Origin: Paractinoplanes tereljensis
Lineage (GTDB): Bacteria; Actinomycetota; Actinomycetes; Mycobacteriales; Micromonosporaceae
DNA: 64,000 nt
Assembly (NCBI RefSeq): GCF_016862435.1
Contig: NZ_BOMY01000033.1
Coordinates: forward strand, 372,001-436,000
Direction of reading: 5' to 3'
Below the pieces are notes generated by a model. The model had not been told where the DNA came from and made no database searches. It saw nothing but the letters and a program-made list of their open reading frames with translations. The number at the start of each line of letters is the position of its first letter. The stretch's first letter is position 1. Position numbers and translations under genes: made by a program. Positions 33,129-40,751 of the stretch are shown in pieces.

Positions 33129-33180
33129 GCACCGATCATGTCGCGGGAACACTTCGGCGCCTACCGAAGCGTCCACCATT

Positions 33181-33254
33181 CATCCTAGGACGCTCTACGC
33201 GATGTGACCCGTTACCGCTTACTCGCCGCAAGAACTAGAAAGGAATCAACGACA
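33181..33254. repeat. Bipartite repeat element, copy A
   Basis: CATCCTAGGACGCTCTAC (33181-33198), 40 variable bases, then AAAGGAATCAACGACA (33239-33254). Copy B at 40375-40447 has identical outer blocks and a 39-base interior. Read on the plus strand, the blocks could be a promoter-like CCTAGGAC palindrome and a ribosome-site-like AAAGGA, but no start codon follows. Read on the minus strand, it lies just upstream of the winged-helix gene. Confidence 0.7.
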
Positions 33255-33259
33255 CCCCC

Positions 33260-34120
33260 TCAGGACCAAACTTCAAGCTGCTGGGCCGTGCGGAACTCCT
33301 CGACGCCGAGCACGTGCACGAGCGCCAACTTCTCGCGGGCGTCGTCGTCGGCCGGGGTGAGCACCAGCAGTTGCTGGCGCAGGTCGGGGGTGACCAGGGT
33401 TTCGCAGTCCATCAGAATCGGGCCGACCGTCGGGTGCACCAGGGTTTTGCGGTCGGCCCGCCGCACACCCACCTCGTGCTCGGCCCAGAGCTGCCGGAAC
33501 TCCGGGCTCGCGGCCTGCATCCGGTCGATCAGCCCGGTGACCTCCGGGTCGTCGGGCCGCCGGCCGGCGACCGCGCGCAGGTCGGCCACCATCTGCCGGG
33601 AGTGGTGCTCCCGGTCCTGCGGCCGGTGCACTGAACGGCCGGCGGGCTCGGTGAACCAGCGGTATGCCAGGTAGCGCTGGTCGCCGGTGAACCGGTGATG
33701 GTCGCCGGCCAGGAGGATGGAGGACCTGTTCTGCGCCAGGACCTCGCCGAGGTCGGTGATGACCATGGCCGGAGTGTCGCCGAGCAGGTCGAGCATGCGG
33801 ACCAGACCGGCGCGGGCCAGCCGAGCCACCCCGTCGGCGGGCGGTGGCTGGTGCCCGGCCAGGTGGAACAGGTGGTTGCGTTCGTCGTCGGAGAAACGCA
33901 GGGCCCGGGCCAGCGAGTAGAGCAGTTGGGTGGACGGCTGGCTGCTGCGGCCCTGCTCCAGGCGCACGACGTAGTCGACGGACATGCCGGCGAGCATGGC
34001 CACCTCTTCCCGGCGCAGGCCGGTGGTGCGGCGTCGGGGGCCGTCGGCGATGCCGACCTCGGCCGGTCGGATCGCCTCACGGCGTCGGCGGAGGAAGTCG
34101 GCGAGCTGCTCACGCTGCAT
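33260..34120 (-). CDS. XRE-family regulator with MmyB-like ligand-binding domain
   Basis: 286 residues. The helix-turn-helix is at 30-85 (RTTGLRREEVAMLAGMSVDY, then VVRLEQGRSSQPS). The rest is the MmyB-like domain (AGHQPPPADG, ALAQNR-like EVLAQNRSSILLAG, YRWFTEP) that binds small ligands. ATG 34120. It is divergent from the aldo/keto reductase at 34223 across about 100 bases, the classic place for such a regulator and its target, so it probably controls that reductase. Confidence 0.9.
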   Translation of the reverse strand: MQREQLADFLRRRREAIRPAEVGIADGPRRRTTGLRREEVAMLAGMSVDYVVRLEQGRSSQPSTQLLYSLARALRFSDDERNHLFHLAGHQPPPADGVARLARAGLVRMLDLLGDTPAMVITDLGEVLAQNRSSILLAGDHHRFTGDQRYLAYRWFTEPAGRSVHRPQDREHHSRQMVADLRAVAGRRPDDPEVTGLIDRMQAASPEFRQLWAEHEVGVRRADRKTLVHPTVGPILMDCETLVTPDLRQQLLVLTPADDDAREKLALVHVLGVEEFRTAQQLEVWS

Positions 34121-34222
34121 GCCTCCATGCTGCCCCGGTTGCGTCGTCCGCAGCCAGGGAGCGCCGCTCCCATGATGACCGCTCCGCTCCCGCCGCCCTC
34201 GGAACGAGCGCAGGGTGGATCC

Positions 34223-35209
34223 ATGCAAACACGAACTCTGGGCAAGAGCGGACCGACGGTTTCCGCGGTCGGGCTGGGCGCGATGAGCATGTCCGGCACC
34301 TACGGGCCGGCCGACCGTGGCGAGAGCATCGCCACCGTGCACGCCGCGCTGGACGCGGGCGTCACCCTGATCGACACCGGCGACTTCTACGGCATGGGCC
34401 ACAACGAGCTGTTGCTGGGCGAGGCGCTGCGCGGCCGGCCCCGCGACAGTTACCTGCTGAGCGTCAAGTTCGGGCAGCAGGTGGGGCCGGGCATGCGCTT
34501 CGCCGGGCAGGACAGCCGCCCGTCCTCGGTGCGGAACTTCCTGTCGTATTCACTGACCCGGCTGGGCGTCGACCACATCGACATCTACCGGCCGGCCCGG
34601 CTCGACCCGGAGGTGCCGATCGAGGACACGGTCGGGGCGATCAAGGAGATGATCGACGCGGGTTACGTGCGATATGTCGGCCTGTCCGAGGTCGGCTCGG
34701 AGACGATCCGCCGGGCCCACGCCGTGCATCCGGTGGCCGACCTGCAGATCGAGTACTCGTTGTTGTCCCGGGCTGTGGAGGACGACGTGCTGCCGACGTT
34801 GCGGGAGTTGGGCATCGGCCTGACCGCATACGGGATCCTGAGCCGTGGCCTGTTGTCCGGCACCTGGGCACCCGGCCGGGCCGGTGACCACCGCGGCAAC
34901 AGCCCTCGGTTCTCCGGCGCGGACGGCGAGCACAACCTGGCTCTGGTGGAGGCGTTGCGGCGGGTCTCCGAGGCGAAGGGCTGCACGGTGGCGCAGCTGG
35001 CGATCGCGTGGGTGGCGGCGCAGAGCGACGAGATCGTTCCGCTTGTCGGTGCCCGCACCCGGGAGCGGCTGACCGAGGCGCTGCCGTCGCTGGACGTGAA
35101 GTTGACCGCCGAGGACCTCGCCGAGATCGAGAAGGCCATCCCGAGGGGCTCGGCCCGCGGCGACCGCTACCCGTCGGCGTTCATGTCGGCCCTGGGCGTC
35201 GGCAACTAG
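34223..35209 (+). CDS. Aldo/keto reductase
   Basis: 328 residues: TRTLGKSGPTVSAVGLGAMS start, active-site Asp and Tyr in LIDTGDFYGMGHNE, Lys in LLSVKFG and VGLSEVGSETIRRAHAV. At the usual HxH catalytic place the protein reads YRPARLDPEVPIEDT, so the His is replaced by Arg, which may alter activity. ATG 34223 lies downstream of GGGTGGAT. It is divergent from the XRE regulator and convergent with the siderophore decarboxylase. Confidence 0.9.
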   Translation: MQTRTLGKSGPTVSAVGLGAMSMSGTYGPADRGESIATVHAALDAGVTLIDTGDFYGMGHNELLLGEALRGRPRDSYLLSVKFGQQVGPGMRFAGQDSRPSSVRNFLSYSLTRLGVDHIDIYRPARLDPEVPIEDTVGAIKEMIDAGYVRYVGLSEVGSETIRRAHAVHPVADLQIEYSLLSRAVEDDVLPTLRELGIGLTAYGILSRGLLSGTWAPGRAGDHRGNSPRFSGADGEHNLALVEALRRVSEAKGCTVAQLAIAWVAAQSDEIVPLVGARTRERLTEALPSLDVKLTAEDLAEIEKAIPRGSARGDRYPSAFMSALGVGN

Positions 35210-35233
35210 CGGCGCGACCTCGGCCCGGAAGAA

Positions 35234-36514
35234 TCACTCGAGGATCACGAACTGCGGCGGTTCGTGGCGCAGGAACTCATGGTGGGAGATGTCCCAGCCG
35301 TAAGCGCCGGTGCGGCCGAAGACCAGGATGTCGCCGGCCCGCAGAAGGTCGACGTGCTGGCCGCGGGTCAGCACGTCGCGGGGGGTGCAGAGCTCGCCGA
35401 CGGCGTCGACCGTGGTGTCGCGGGCCTGCGGGCGCGGGTAGGGGTGCGGCCACTCGTCGACCGGCACGACGGTGAAGGGGTGGCTGTAACCCCAGGCGGC
35501 GGGCAGCCGGAAGTGGTGGGTGCCGCCGCGCAGAACGGCGAAGGTGCGCCCGTGGGTGGTCTTGATGTCGAGGACCTCGGCGGCGTACCAGCCGGCGTCA
35601 GCGGCGAGGTAGCGGCCGGGCTCGAAAATCAGGTCGACACCGTCCGGGACAGTGACGCCGGCCAGCGGCGCCAGATCCATGTCGGCGAGGCCAACCTGGT
35701 CCCCACTGCGGTCGGCTTCTCCGCCGCGATCGCCTCCGCCGTTGGTGCTACCTCCGCCGTGGTCGGCCTCGCCGTTGCTGCCCCCGCCGCCGTGGCTGGC
35801 CTCGCCGTCGCTGCCTCTGCCGCTGCGGTTGCCGTCGGCGCCGGTGTTGCCTGGGTGCAGGTAGTTGATGCCGAAGCCGCCGCCGACGTTGACGACGCTC
35901 AGGTCGATGGTGTGGGCGGCGGCGGTGCGGAGCGACCAGTCGAGTGACTCGGTGACGAAGGCGGCGTGTGCTGCGCCGTCCATGTTGTTCGACACGGCAT
36001 GCAGGTGGAAACCGATCACCCGGACGCCGGGGATGCGCATCGCTTCGGCCAGCTGTGCCTCGTCGATGCCGAACGGGGTCGGGGTCCCCGTCATGGCGTG
36101 GCTGCCGTGCAGGCCACCGCCGGGCCGGTTGACCCGTAGGCAGACAGCGGGGTTGTCGCCGAGGGCGGCCAGTCGGTGCAGCTCGTGCTGGCTCTCGGCG
36201 TTGATGAGGACACCGGCGCGGATTGCCGCGGCGAGCTCGGCGTCGGTCTTGCCGGGGCCGCCGAACACGATGCGCCGGGCGCCGGCCGCCAGGGCAAGGT
36301 CGAGCTCGCCGCCGGAGGCCACCTCCAGGCCGTCGCATGCGGCGGCCATCCTGGACACCACGGCCGGATGTCCGTTGGCCTTGACCGCGTACAGCAGGGA
36401 GGCGGAAGCGGGCAGCGAGGCCCGGACCGCGCTCGCCCGCGCCCGCAACGCCGCCGTGTCGTAGATATAGGCGCACACCGGTTTCGGCAGCGCCCGCACC
36501 AGGTCAGCGTGCAT
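35234..36514 (-). CDS. Type III PLP-dependent decarboxylase (siderophore-type)
   Basis: 426 residues of alanine-racemase-barrel decarboxylase: PLP lysine Lys45 in YAVKANGHP, HLHAVSNNMDG, phosphate-binding VNVGGGFGINYLHPG, substrate/PLP EPGRYLAADAG, and the C-terminal CTPRDVLTRG and GAYGWDISHHEF. It would decarboxylate an amino or citryl-amino acid building block, as SbnH does in staphyloferrin B. A Gly/Ser/Asp-rich insertion occupies residues 221-276. ATG 36514 has GGAG nine bases upstream. It is last in a minus-strand operon with two IucA/IucC synthetases. Confidence 0.88.
   Translation of the reverse strand: MHADLVRALPKPVCAYIYDTAALRARASAVRASLPASASLLYAVKANGHPAVVSRMAAACDGLEVASGGELDLALAAGARRIVFGGPGKTDAELAAAIRAGVLINAESQHELHRLAALGDNPAVCLRVNRPGGGLHGSHAMTGTPTPFGIDEAQLAEAMRIPGVRVIGFHLHAVSNNMDGAAHAAFVTESLDWSLRTAAAHTIDLSVVNVGGGFGINYLHPGNTGADGNRSGRGSDGEASHGGGGSNGEADHGGGSTNGGGDRGGEADRSGDQVGLADMDLAPLAGVTVPDGVDLIFEPGRYLAADAGWYAAEVLDIKTTHGRTFAVLRGGTHHFRLPAAWGYSHPFTVVPVDEWPHPYPRPQARDTTVDAVGELCTPRDVLTRGQHVDLLRAGDILVFGRTGAYGWDISHHEFLRHEPPQFVILE
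35687..35854 (-). repeat. In-frame low-complexity insertion in the decarboxylase
   Basis: About 56 residues rich in Gly, Asp, Ser and Asn (units like SHGGGGSNGEADHGGGS) interrupt the PLP barrel between NYLHPG and VTVPDG. The flanking enzyme sequence is intact. Confidence 0.8.
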
Positions 36515-36950
36515 GCTGTCGACTCCGTGCCGCGAGACAGGCGGGCGCCGCAGGGCCGGCGCATGCCGCGGCGCGGGTGTGTGTGGGGAGATGAGCGTGC
36601 GCCGCGGGGCGGGTGCGCACCGGAGGACTGGCGCATGCCGCGACGCGAGTGTGTGTGGGGAGATCTCTGCCTGCCGCTGGGCGGGTGCGTGCGGGGAGGT
36701 GGGTGTGTGCCGCGGGGCGGGTGCGCGCCGCAGGGCCAGCACACGCTGCCGGGCGGGTGCGTGAGCGGTGGCGAAAGCTTGCCGCGGGGTGGGTGTGCGC
36801 CGCGAGGCGAGTGCGTGCCGTTCGGTTGCTTGCCGGGCGGTGGCTATGCGCCGCGCGGCGGCTGCGCGCCGCGCGGCGGCTGCGCGCCGCGCGGCTGCGG
36901 GCCGGGCGGTGGGTGTGGGCCGGTTGGGTGGGTGGCTGGTCAGTGGGCAT
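36504..36950 (-). repeat. Repeat-rich spacer, possible 148-residue coupled ORF
   Basis: Imperfect CGCCGCGGGGCGGGTGCG-like units fill about 36525-36930. A 34-base block starting at 36559 recurs at 36631 (72-base step, a multiple of three). On the minus strand a 148-codon frame (Arg/Ala/Pro/His/Thr-rich, for example PAARTRPAAHTHLPARTRP) starts 11 bases inside the end of the IucA/IucC gene and ends 11 bases inside the decarboxylase, as a coupled gene would. Without homology it may equally be an untranslated expanded spacer. Confidence 0.5.
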
Positions 36951-38430
36951 GCAGCGGGTTTCGGACTGGGATGTAGAGGTCGCCGTCGCCAGAAAGGCGC
37001 ATGCGGACCAGGGCCTTGTGCGGGACTCGCGGGGCGGTGAAGGCCGCGTGGTCGTCGCCGAAGCAGCAGGTGTCCAGGACCTCGCGGATGATGCGCCAGG
37101 CCTGGGTTTCGTCGAGGTCCAGGTGCAGCACGATCTCGCCCAGGTGGGCCTGGAACAGCGTGTAGCCGATCTTCGCGCGCATCACGTCGATGTCGTCGGT
37201 GCCGACGACCGAGCCGGGCCACAGGCTGATGTCGTGGCCGGCCGCCTGCAGGCGAGGCAGGTGCAGGCGCAGGCCGGCGAAGTCGCGCAGTGCCAGCCGG
37301 TGGGGGCGACCGTCGATGAACGTGGGCAGGCAGTTCTGCAGGTGCGCCTCGAGCCCGACGCCGCCGGCGGCCAGCCGCATGAGCGGCGGGAGCAGCAGTT
37401 GCGCGTACTCCCGCAGCCAGTCGGCCGGATCGCCGGTGACCAGCTCGTCCAGCAGGAACGGCAGCGCCCCGCCGGGGATGGCCCGCTCGCCGGGCTCCAG
37501 GCGGCCGGCCAGGCCGTCGCGACGGATCGCCGAGAGGTCCCGTCCGGAGCCGACCGGTACCGCCGCGCCGGCCGTTTCGGCCATCAGCAGCAGCCGGTTG
37601 CCGTCCGGGTCGTCGGCGACCAGCCGGTGCAGCAACTGGGACACGGCCGGACCGTTGCGGGTGCTGGCCACGCTGATGCTGCGGCGGGTCGAGGTGACCT
37701 GGATGTCGAGGGACACCTTCAGGTATTCGCCGGTGTCCGGCAGCAGCAGTGTGCGCAGGGCCGCCGTCGGTACCGCAGGTAGTTCGTCTCCGAGGATGAT
37801 CAGTGACCGGTCGTGCAGCAGGTCTCCGTAGCGGGCGGGGATGACCATGTCCCGCTGCCAGAGGTGGACCGGCTGAACGGTGTACCCGGCGGGCGCCTGC
37901 ACTGCCGGCCACACGTCGTCGCCGAGGTGCAGCTCGTCGCGGACCGCCACGAACCCGACCGAGGTCAGTGGCGTCTCCAGGTCGTAGGCGAGGACGTCGC
38001 CGGTGTCCCAGCCGAGTCTGGTGCGTCCGCAGGGATGCAGATTATGCCCGGTGACGGCCAGGCGTTCCAGTCCGATGGCGTGCCAATCGGGGCCGTCGCC
38101 GGTGGGGGCGGCCGGGCGGGCCATCGCGATCGCCATGTTGATCACGGCGTTGCGCAGCTCGGCCGCGAAGCCGGGGGCGTCGATGCCGTCGAGGAGGTCG
38201 ACCGGGTCGCCGGCGCCGGAGGTCGGGTACTCGACCCGATCGAACGCATGTTCTAGACCGGGGCCCATGTCTCGGATACGCTCCCGGACAAGCGCGCCGC
38301 GCAGCCGCCGCCCGACCGTGTCGGCTGCCACCGGGAGAGCGGCGAGGAAACCGTCCAGCAGAGACGGTGCGTGCACGGCCAGGGCAGCCTCGGTGTGGGC
38401 GAGGCGTTCCGGGGAGAGACTGCGCGTCAT
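36940..38430 (-). CDS. IucA/IucC-family NIS siderophore synthetase (second)
   Basis: 496 residues. Motifs: NLHPCGRTRLGW (ATP/substrate His-Pro), SLDIQVTSTRRSISVASTRN with Lys just before for nucleotide binding, and GLEAHLQNCLPTFIDG with metal-binding Glu/His/Asn. Such enzymes adenylate a carboxylic acid (citrate or alpha-ketoglutarate derivative) and join it to an amine. ATG 38430 overlaps the preceding synthetase stop as ATGA. It is somewhat short compared with about 600 residues, mainly at the N-terminus. Confidence 0.9.
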   Translation of the reverse strand: MTRSLSPERLAHTEAALAVHAPSLLDGFLAALPVAADTVGRRLRGALVRERIRDMGPGLEHAFDRVEYPTSGAGDPVDLLDGIDAPGFAAELRNAVINMAIAMARPAAPTGDGPDWHAIGLERLAVTGHNLHPCGRTRLGWDTGDVLAYDLETPLTSVGFVAVRDELHLGDDVWPAVQAPAGYTVQPVHLWQRDMVIPARYGDLLHDRSLIILGDELPAVPTAALRTLLLPDTGEYLKVSLDIQVTSTRRSISVASTRNGPAVSQLLHRLVADDPDGNRLLLMAETAGAAVPVGSGRDLSAIRRDGLAGRLEPGERAIPGGALPFLLDELVTGDPADWLREYAQLLLPPLMRLAAGGVGLEAHLQNCLPTFIDGRPHRLALRDFAGLRLHLPRLQAAGHDISLWPGSVVGTDDIDVMRAKIGYTLFQAHLGEIVLHLDLDETQAWRIIREVLDTCCFGDDHAAFTAPRVPHKALVRMRLSGDGDLYIPVRNPLHAH

Positions 38431-40301
38431 ACGTGTGCCGCCATGGGGTTGTCCAGAAGGGCCCAGATGTCGTCGAGGGGGTCCGCGGCCAGCCGCATGG
38501 CCGTGGTCGCCTTCGCCGGCAGCGGGTCGCGCAGCAGGTGCGGGGCGTCGGTGGTGCCGGTCTCGCGGATCGCCGTGGCGACGATGCCCCACAGACGGGC
38601 GGGGTCGGCGCCGTGGTGGCGGGTCAGCGCCGCGATCAGTTCGGCGGCGATGGTGCCGAACGCGGCGGCGGACAGCTTGGTGCGCAGCACCTGCGGGTCG
38701 TCGCTGGGCAGGTCACCGTGCAGGGCCGGCGCGTCCAGGCCGGCGGCGGTGAGGCGGCGGGCGCTGACCCGCACTCCGCCGAGGTCGCGGTACAGGATGC
38801 GGGTGGGGCGGTGGTCGCGCAGCACCACGAGGGTGTTCTGGCCGTGCGCTTCCAGCGCGACGCCGCGGTCGAGCACGCTGAGCAGCGGCGCGAACAGCAG
38901 GCTGCCCATCAGGGTGAGGAAGGCGTACGGGTCGGGCACCGTCGACATCAGCAGCGGCGATGCCCCGTACAGGGCGATGGGGACGACGGATTCGCCCTCG
39001 GCGAGGTGTGGCGCCTCGCGGGTCAGGTAGGCGAGGTGGCGCTGCGGGACGCCGTCGACCAGGACGGCGCCGGCGGCGGTTTCGGCGAGTACGTCGATCG
39101 GCAGGCCGGAGGTGACGTGCCGCAGCAGTTTCGACAGGATCGGCCCGTTGTGCACGGCGGCGGGGGAGACGGTCCGCACAGCAGAGGTCATCTGCACGTC
39201 GACGGCGGTCTTGGCGTGCGGGCCGCCGCCGACCGGGACGACGGTGCGCAGCGACATGAGGGGCCGCACCGGCGCGGTCTCACCGTCGTCGGTGAGCCAC
39301 GGGTATCGGTCGCGGATCCGTTCGGCCTGCCAGGGGTGGGCCAGGAGCACCGGTTCCGCGGTGCCGTACCAGCGGTCGGCGGGAACCCGTAGCCGGCGCA
39401 GGCGGATGACGGGGGAGTGTTCCGGGGCGTAGGCGAGAACGTCGGCGACGCTCATCCCGCCGCGGGTGCGGGCGCACGGGTGCAGCGGGTGCCCGTCGGT
39501 GATGGACTGTTCCGCGCGGGCGAGGCCGTCCGGGTCGCCGGCCTGCGGCAGGCGCTGTACCGGGTTGGCGGCCCGGGCGAGGGCCATGTTGGCGACGCTG
39601 TTGTCGATCTCGGCGGCGAGGTCGCTGCCGGGCCAGAGGATGCGGATGAGCGTTCCGGGGTCGGTGACGAACGCGCCGGGCGGCTCCGCCTCTTCGAGGT
39701 AGCCGAAGTCGTCCTCGTCGCCCCAGCCGGGCTGCGGGGGCTCGGAGCCGTTCCGGTGCTGCCCGCTGTCCCAGCCACGCCCGTCAACGGTGGCCGCCGC
39801 CGTGTCGCGGGGAGCCCGCCCACGCCGGGTGCGGGGCACGGGCCGGCGACGGGAATGCCGGCCGCCACCGTCCTCGACGTCCGAGCCGTCCGGGCCGTCG
39901 CCGCCCCGCGCGTTCTCGGCCGGCCTTTCGCCGTGCCGCCCACCGCTCGGGGCCGGGTCGGCGATCGGCCCGCCCGCGCGCAGTCCGTTGCCGGCGCGAA
40001 CCGTGACGGCCAAGCCGGTCTGGGCGACCGCGAACGCCGCGGCCGCCTCGAGCGAGTACCGGACCGTCACCCCCGGGAAGGACACCTCGCCGCCACCGCG
40101 CAGGACGAGCCCGGGCAGGGCCTCCCGGTCGAGTGCCCCGAGCAGCCGTCCCATCACCGCGGCGCGGGCGCCGGGCAGCGCGTCGTCGTAGCGTTCGAGC
40201 AGCTCAGGCCGCAGATGGGCAAGGTCTTCACGGGTCCGCGCGGGATCGGCTGTGTGCCGGATCGGCGGTGAACTGGACGAGGGACGCGGCACGCCGCCCA
40301 T
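38427..40301 (-). CDS. IucA/IucC-family NIS siderophore synthetase (first)
   Basis: 624 residues from ATG 40301 (GTG 40346 is possible; neither has a strong ribosome site). Motifs: HPLHPCARTRGG, KTAVDVQMTSAVRTVSPAAV with HNGP, and VALEAHGQNTLVVLRD. It opens the siderophore operon and is coupled to the second synthetase. About 100 residues of Gly/Arg/Asp-rich sequence are inserted in the N-terminal half. Two synthetases plus a decarboxylase suggest a siderophore built from citrate or a keto acid and a decarboxylated diamino acid. No exporter, receptor or hydroxylase is present nearby. Confidence 0.9.
   Translation of the reverse strand: MGGVPRPSSSSPPIRHTADPARTREDLAHLRPELLERYDDALPGARAAVMGRLLGALDREALPGLVLRGGGEVSFPGVTVRYSLEAAAAFAVAQTGLAVTVRAGNGLRAGGPIADPAPSGGRHGERPAENARGGDGPDGSDVEDGGGRHSRRRPVPRTRRGRAPRDTAAATVDGRGWDSGQHRNGSEPPQPGWGDEDDFGYLEEAEPPGAFVTDPGTLIRILWPGSDLAAEIDNSVANMALARAANPVQRLPQAGDPDGLARAEQSITDGHPLHPCARTRGGMSVADVLAYAPEHSPVIRLRRLRVPADRWYGTAEPVLLAHPWQAERIRDRYPWLTDDGETAPVRPLMSLRTVVPVGGGPHAKTAVDVQMTSAVRTVSPAAVHNGPILSKLLRHVTSGLPIDVLAETAAGAVLVDGVPQRHLAYLTREAPHLAEGESVVPIALYGASPLLMSTVPDPYAFLTLMGSLLFAPLLSVLDRGVALEAHGQNTLVVLRDHRPTRILYRDLGGVRVSARRLTAAGLDAPALHGDLPSDDPQVLRTKLSAAAFGTIAAELIAALTRHHGADPARLWGIVATAIRETGTTDAPHLLRDPLPAKATTAMRLAADPLDDIWALLDNPMAAHV
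39681..39986 (-). repeat. In-frame low-complexity insertion in the first NIS synthetase
   Basis: About 102 residues rich in Gly, Arg, Asp and Pro (for example ENARGGDGPDGSDVEDGGG, then RRRPVPRTRRGRAP) separate two ordered parts of the synthetase (RAGNGLRAGG before, FVTDPGTLIRILWPG after). Confidence 0.75.
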
Positions 40302-40374
40302 TGTGCGCCTGAGCCCCGGAAGGCATTGCCCGGCAGTCCCCGGCACGTGAGCGAGAACGCAGTAACCAAATCTG

Positions 40375-40447
40375 CATCCTAGGACGCTCTACAGGTGGTG
40401 CGCCAGAACTCAGGCGCACCCTTCAAACCAAAAAGGAATCAACGACA
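40375..40447. repeat. Bipartite repeat element, copy B
   Basis: CATCCTAGGACGCTCTAC (40375-40392) and AAAGGAATCAACGACA (40432-40447) are identical to copy A. The 39-base interior differs and contains a perfect eight-pair hairpin GGTGCGCC/GGCGCACC. The element lies upstream of the siderophore operon on one strand and starts the long ABC-F leader on the other. Confidence 0.72.
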
Positions 40448-40751
40448 TCCACCGGGCGAGGCCGAACCGCAGGTCAAAGCCGGTCCGTTCAGCGCAGGGC
40501 CGGCCGACGGGGCCCGTAAACCCGTCGGGGGACGGGCCAGCCACCTTCACGGGCAGGCCGGTCCGGCCGGAGATCAGAGAGTCATCCGCAGGAGTGACCG
40601 CACAGCGGGGCGGAAATTCGGTTGCACCGACAGCCACGGGCGGGCAAGGTCGTCGGTGGAACATTGGTCGAGCCCGGGAGCGGCATTCTCCATGTGATAG
40701 CGATAGCGGCTGTGGGGGTACCCCTGTCGGTGTCTGCTCTGGGAGATTTTC
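40448..40751 (+). promoter_or_regulatory. Long structured leader of the ABC-F gene
   Basis: About 300 bases without a convincing gene. Two mutually exclusive stems are visible: CCGACGGG (40503-40510) with CCCGTCGG (40520-40527), and GGCCCGT (40510-40516) with ACGGGCC (40531-40537). GGGGTACCCC (40714-40723) lies shortly before the ribosome site GGGAG. Alternative stems in front of an ABC-F gene suggest ribosome-mediated attenuation, a mode known for antibiotic-resistance ABC-F genes. Confidence 0.4.

Noticed and set aside
35864..36464. Plus-strand frames inside the decarboxylase
   Set aside because: They are shadows of an intact enzyme on the minus strand with all PLP motifs.
33181..40447. 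Elements A and B as iron-repressor boxes of the siderophore operon
   Set aside because: The blocks do not resemble the TTAGGTTAGGCTAACCTAA type of DtxR/IdeR box, and copy A lies by a non-siderophore gene.
40395..40697. A 100-codon frame in the ABC-F leader as a real protein
   Set aside because: Composition is Gly/Arg/Pro-rich without family resemblance or ribosome site. A shorter leader peptide remains possible but cannot be picked out.
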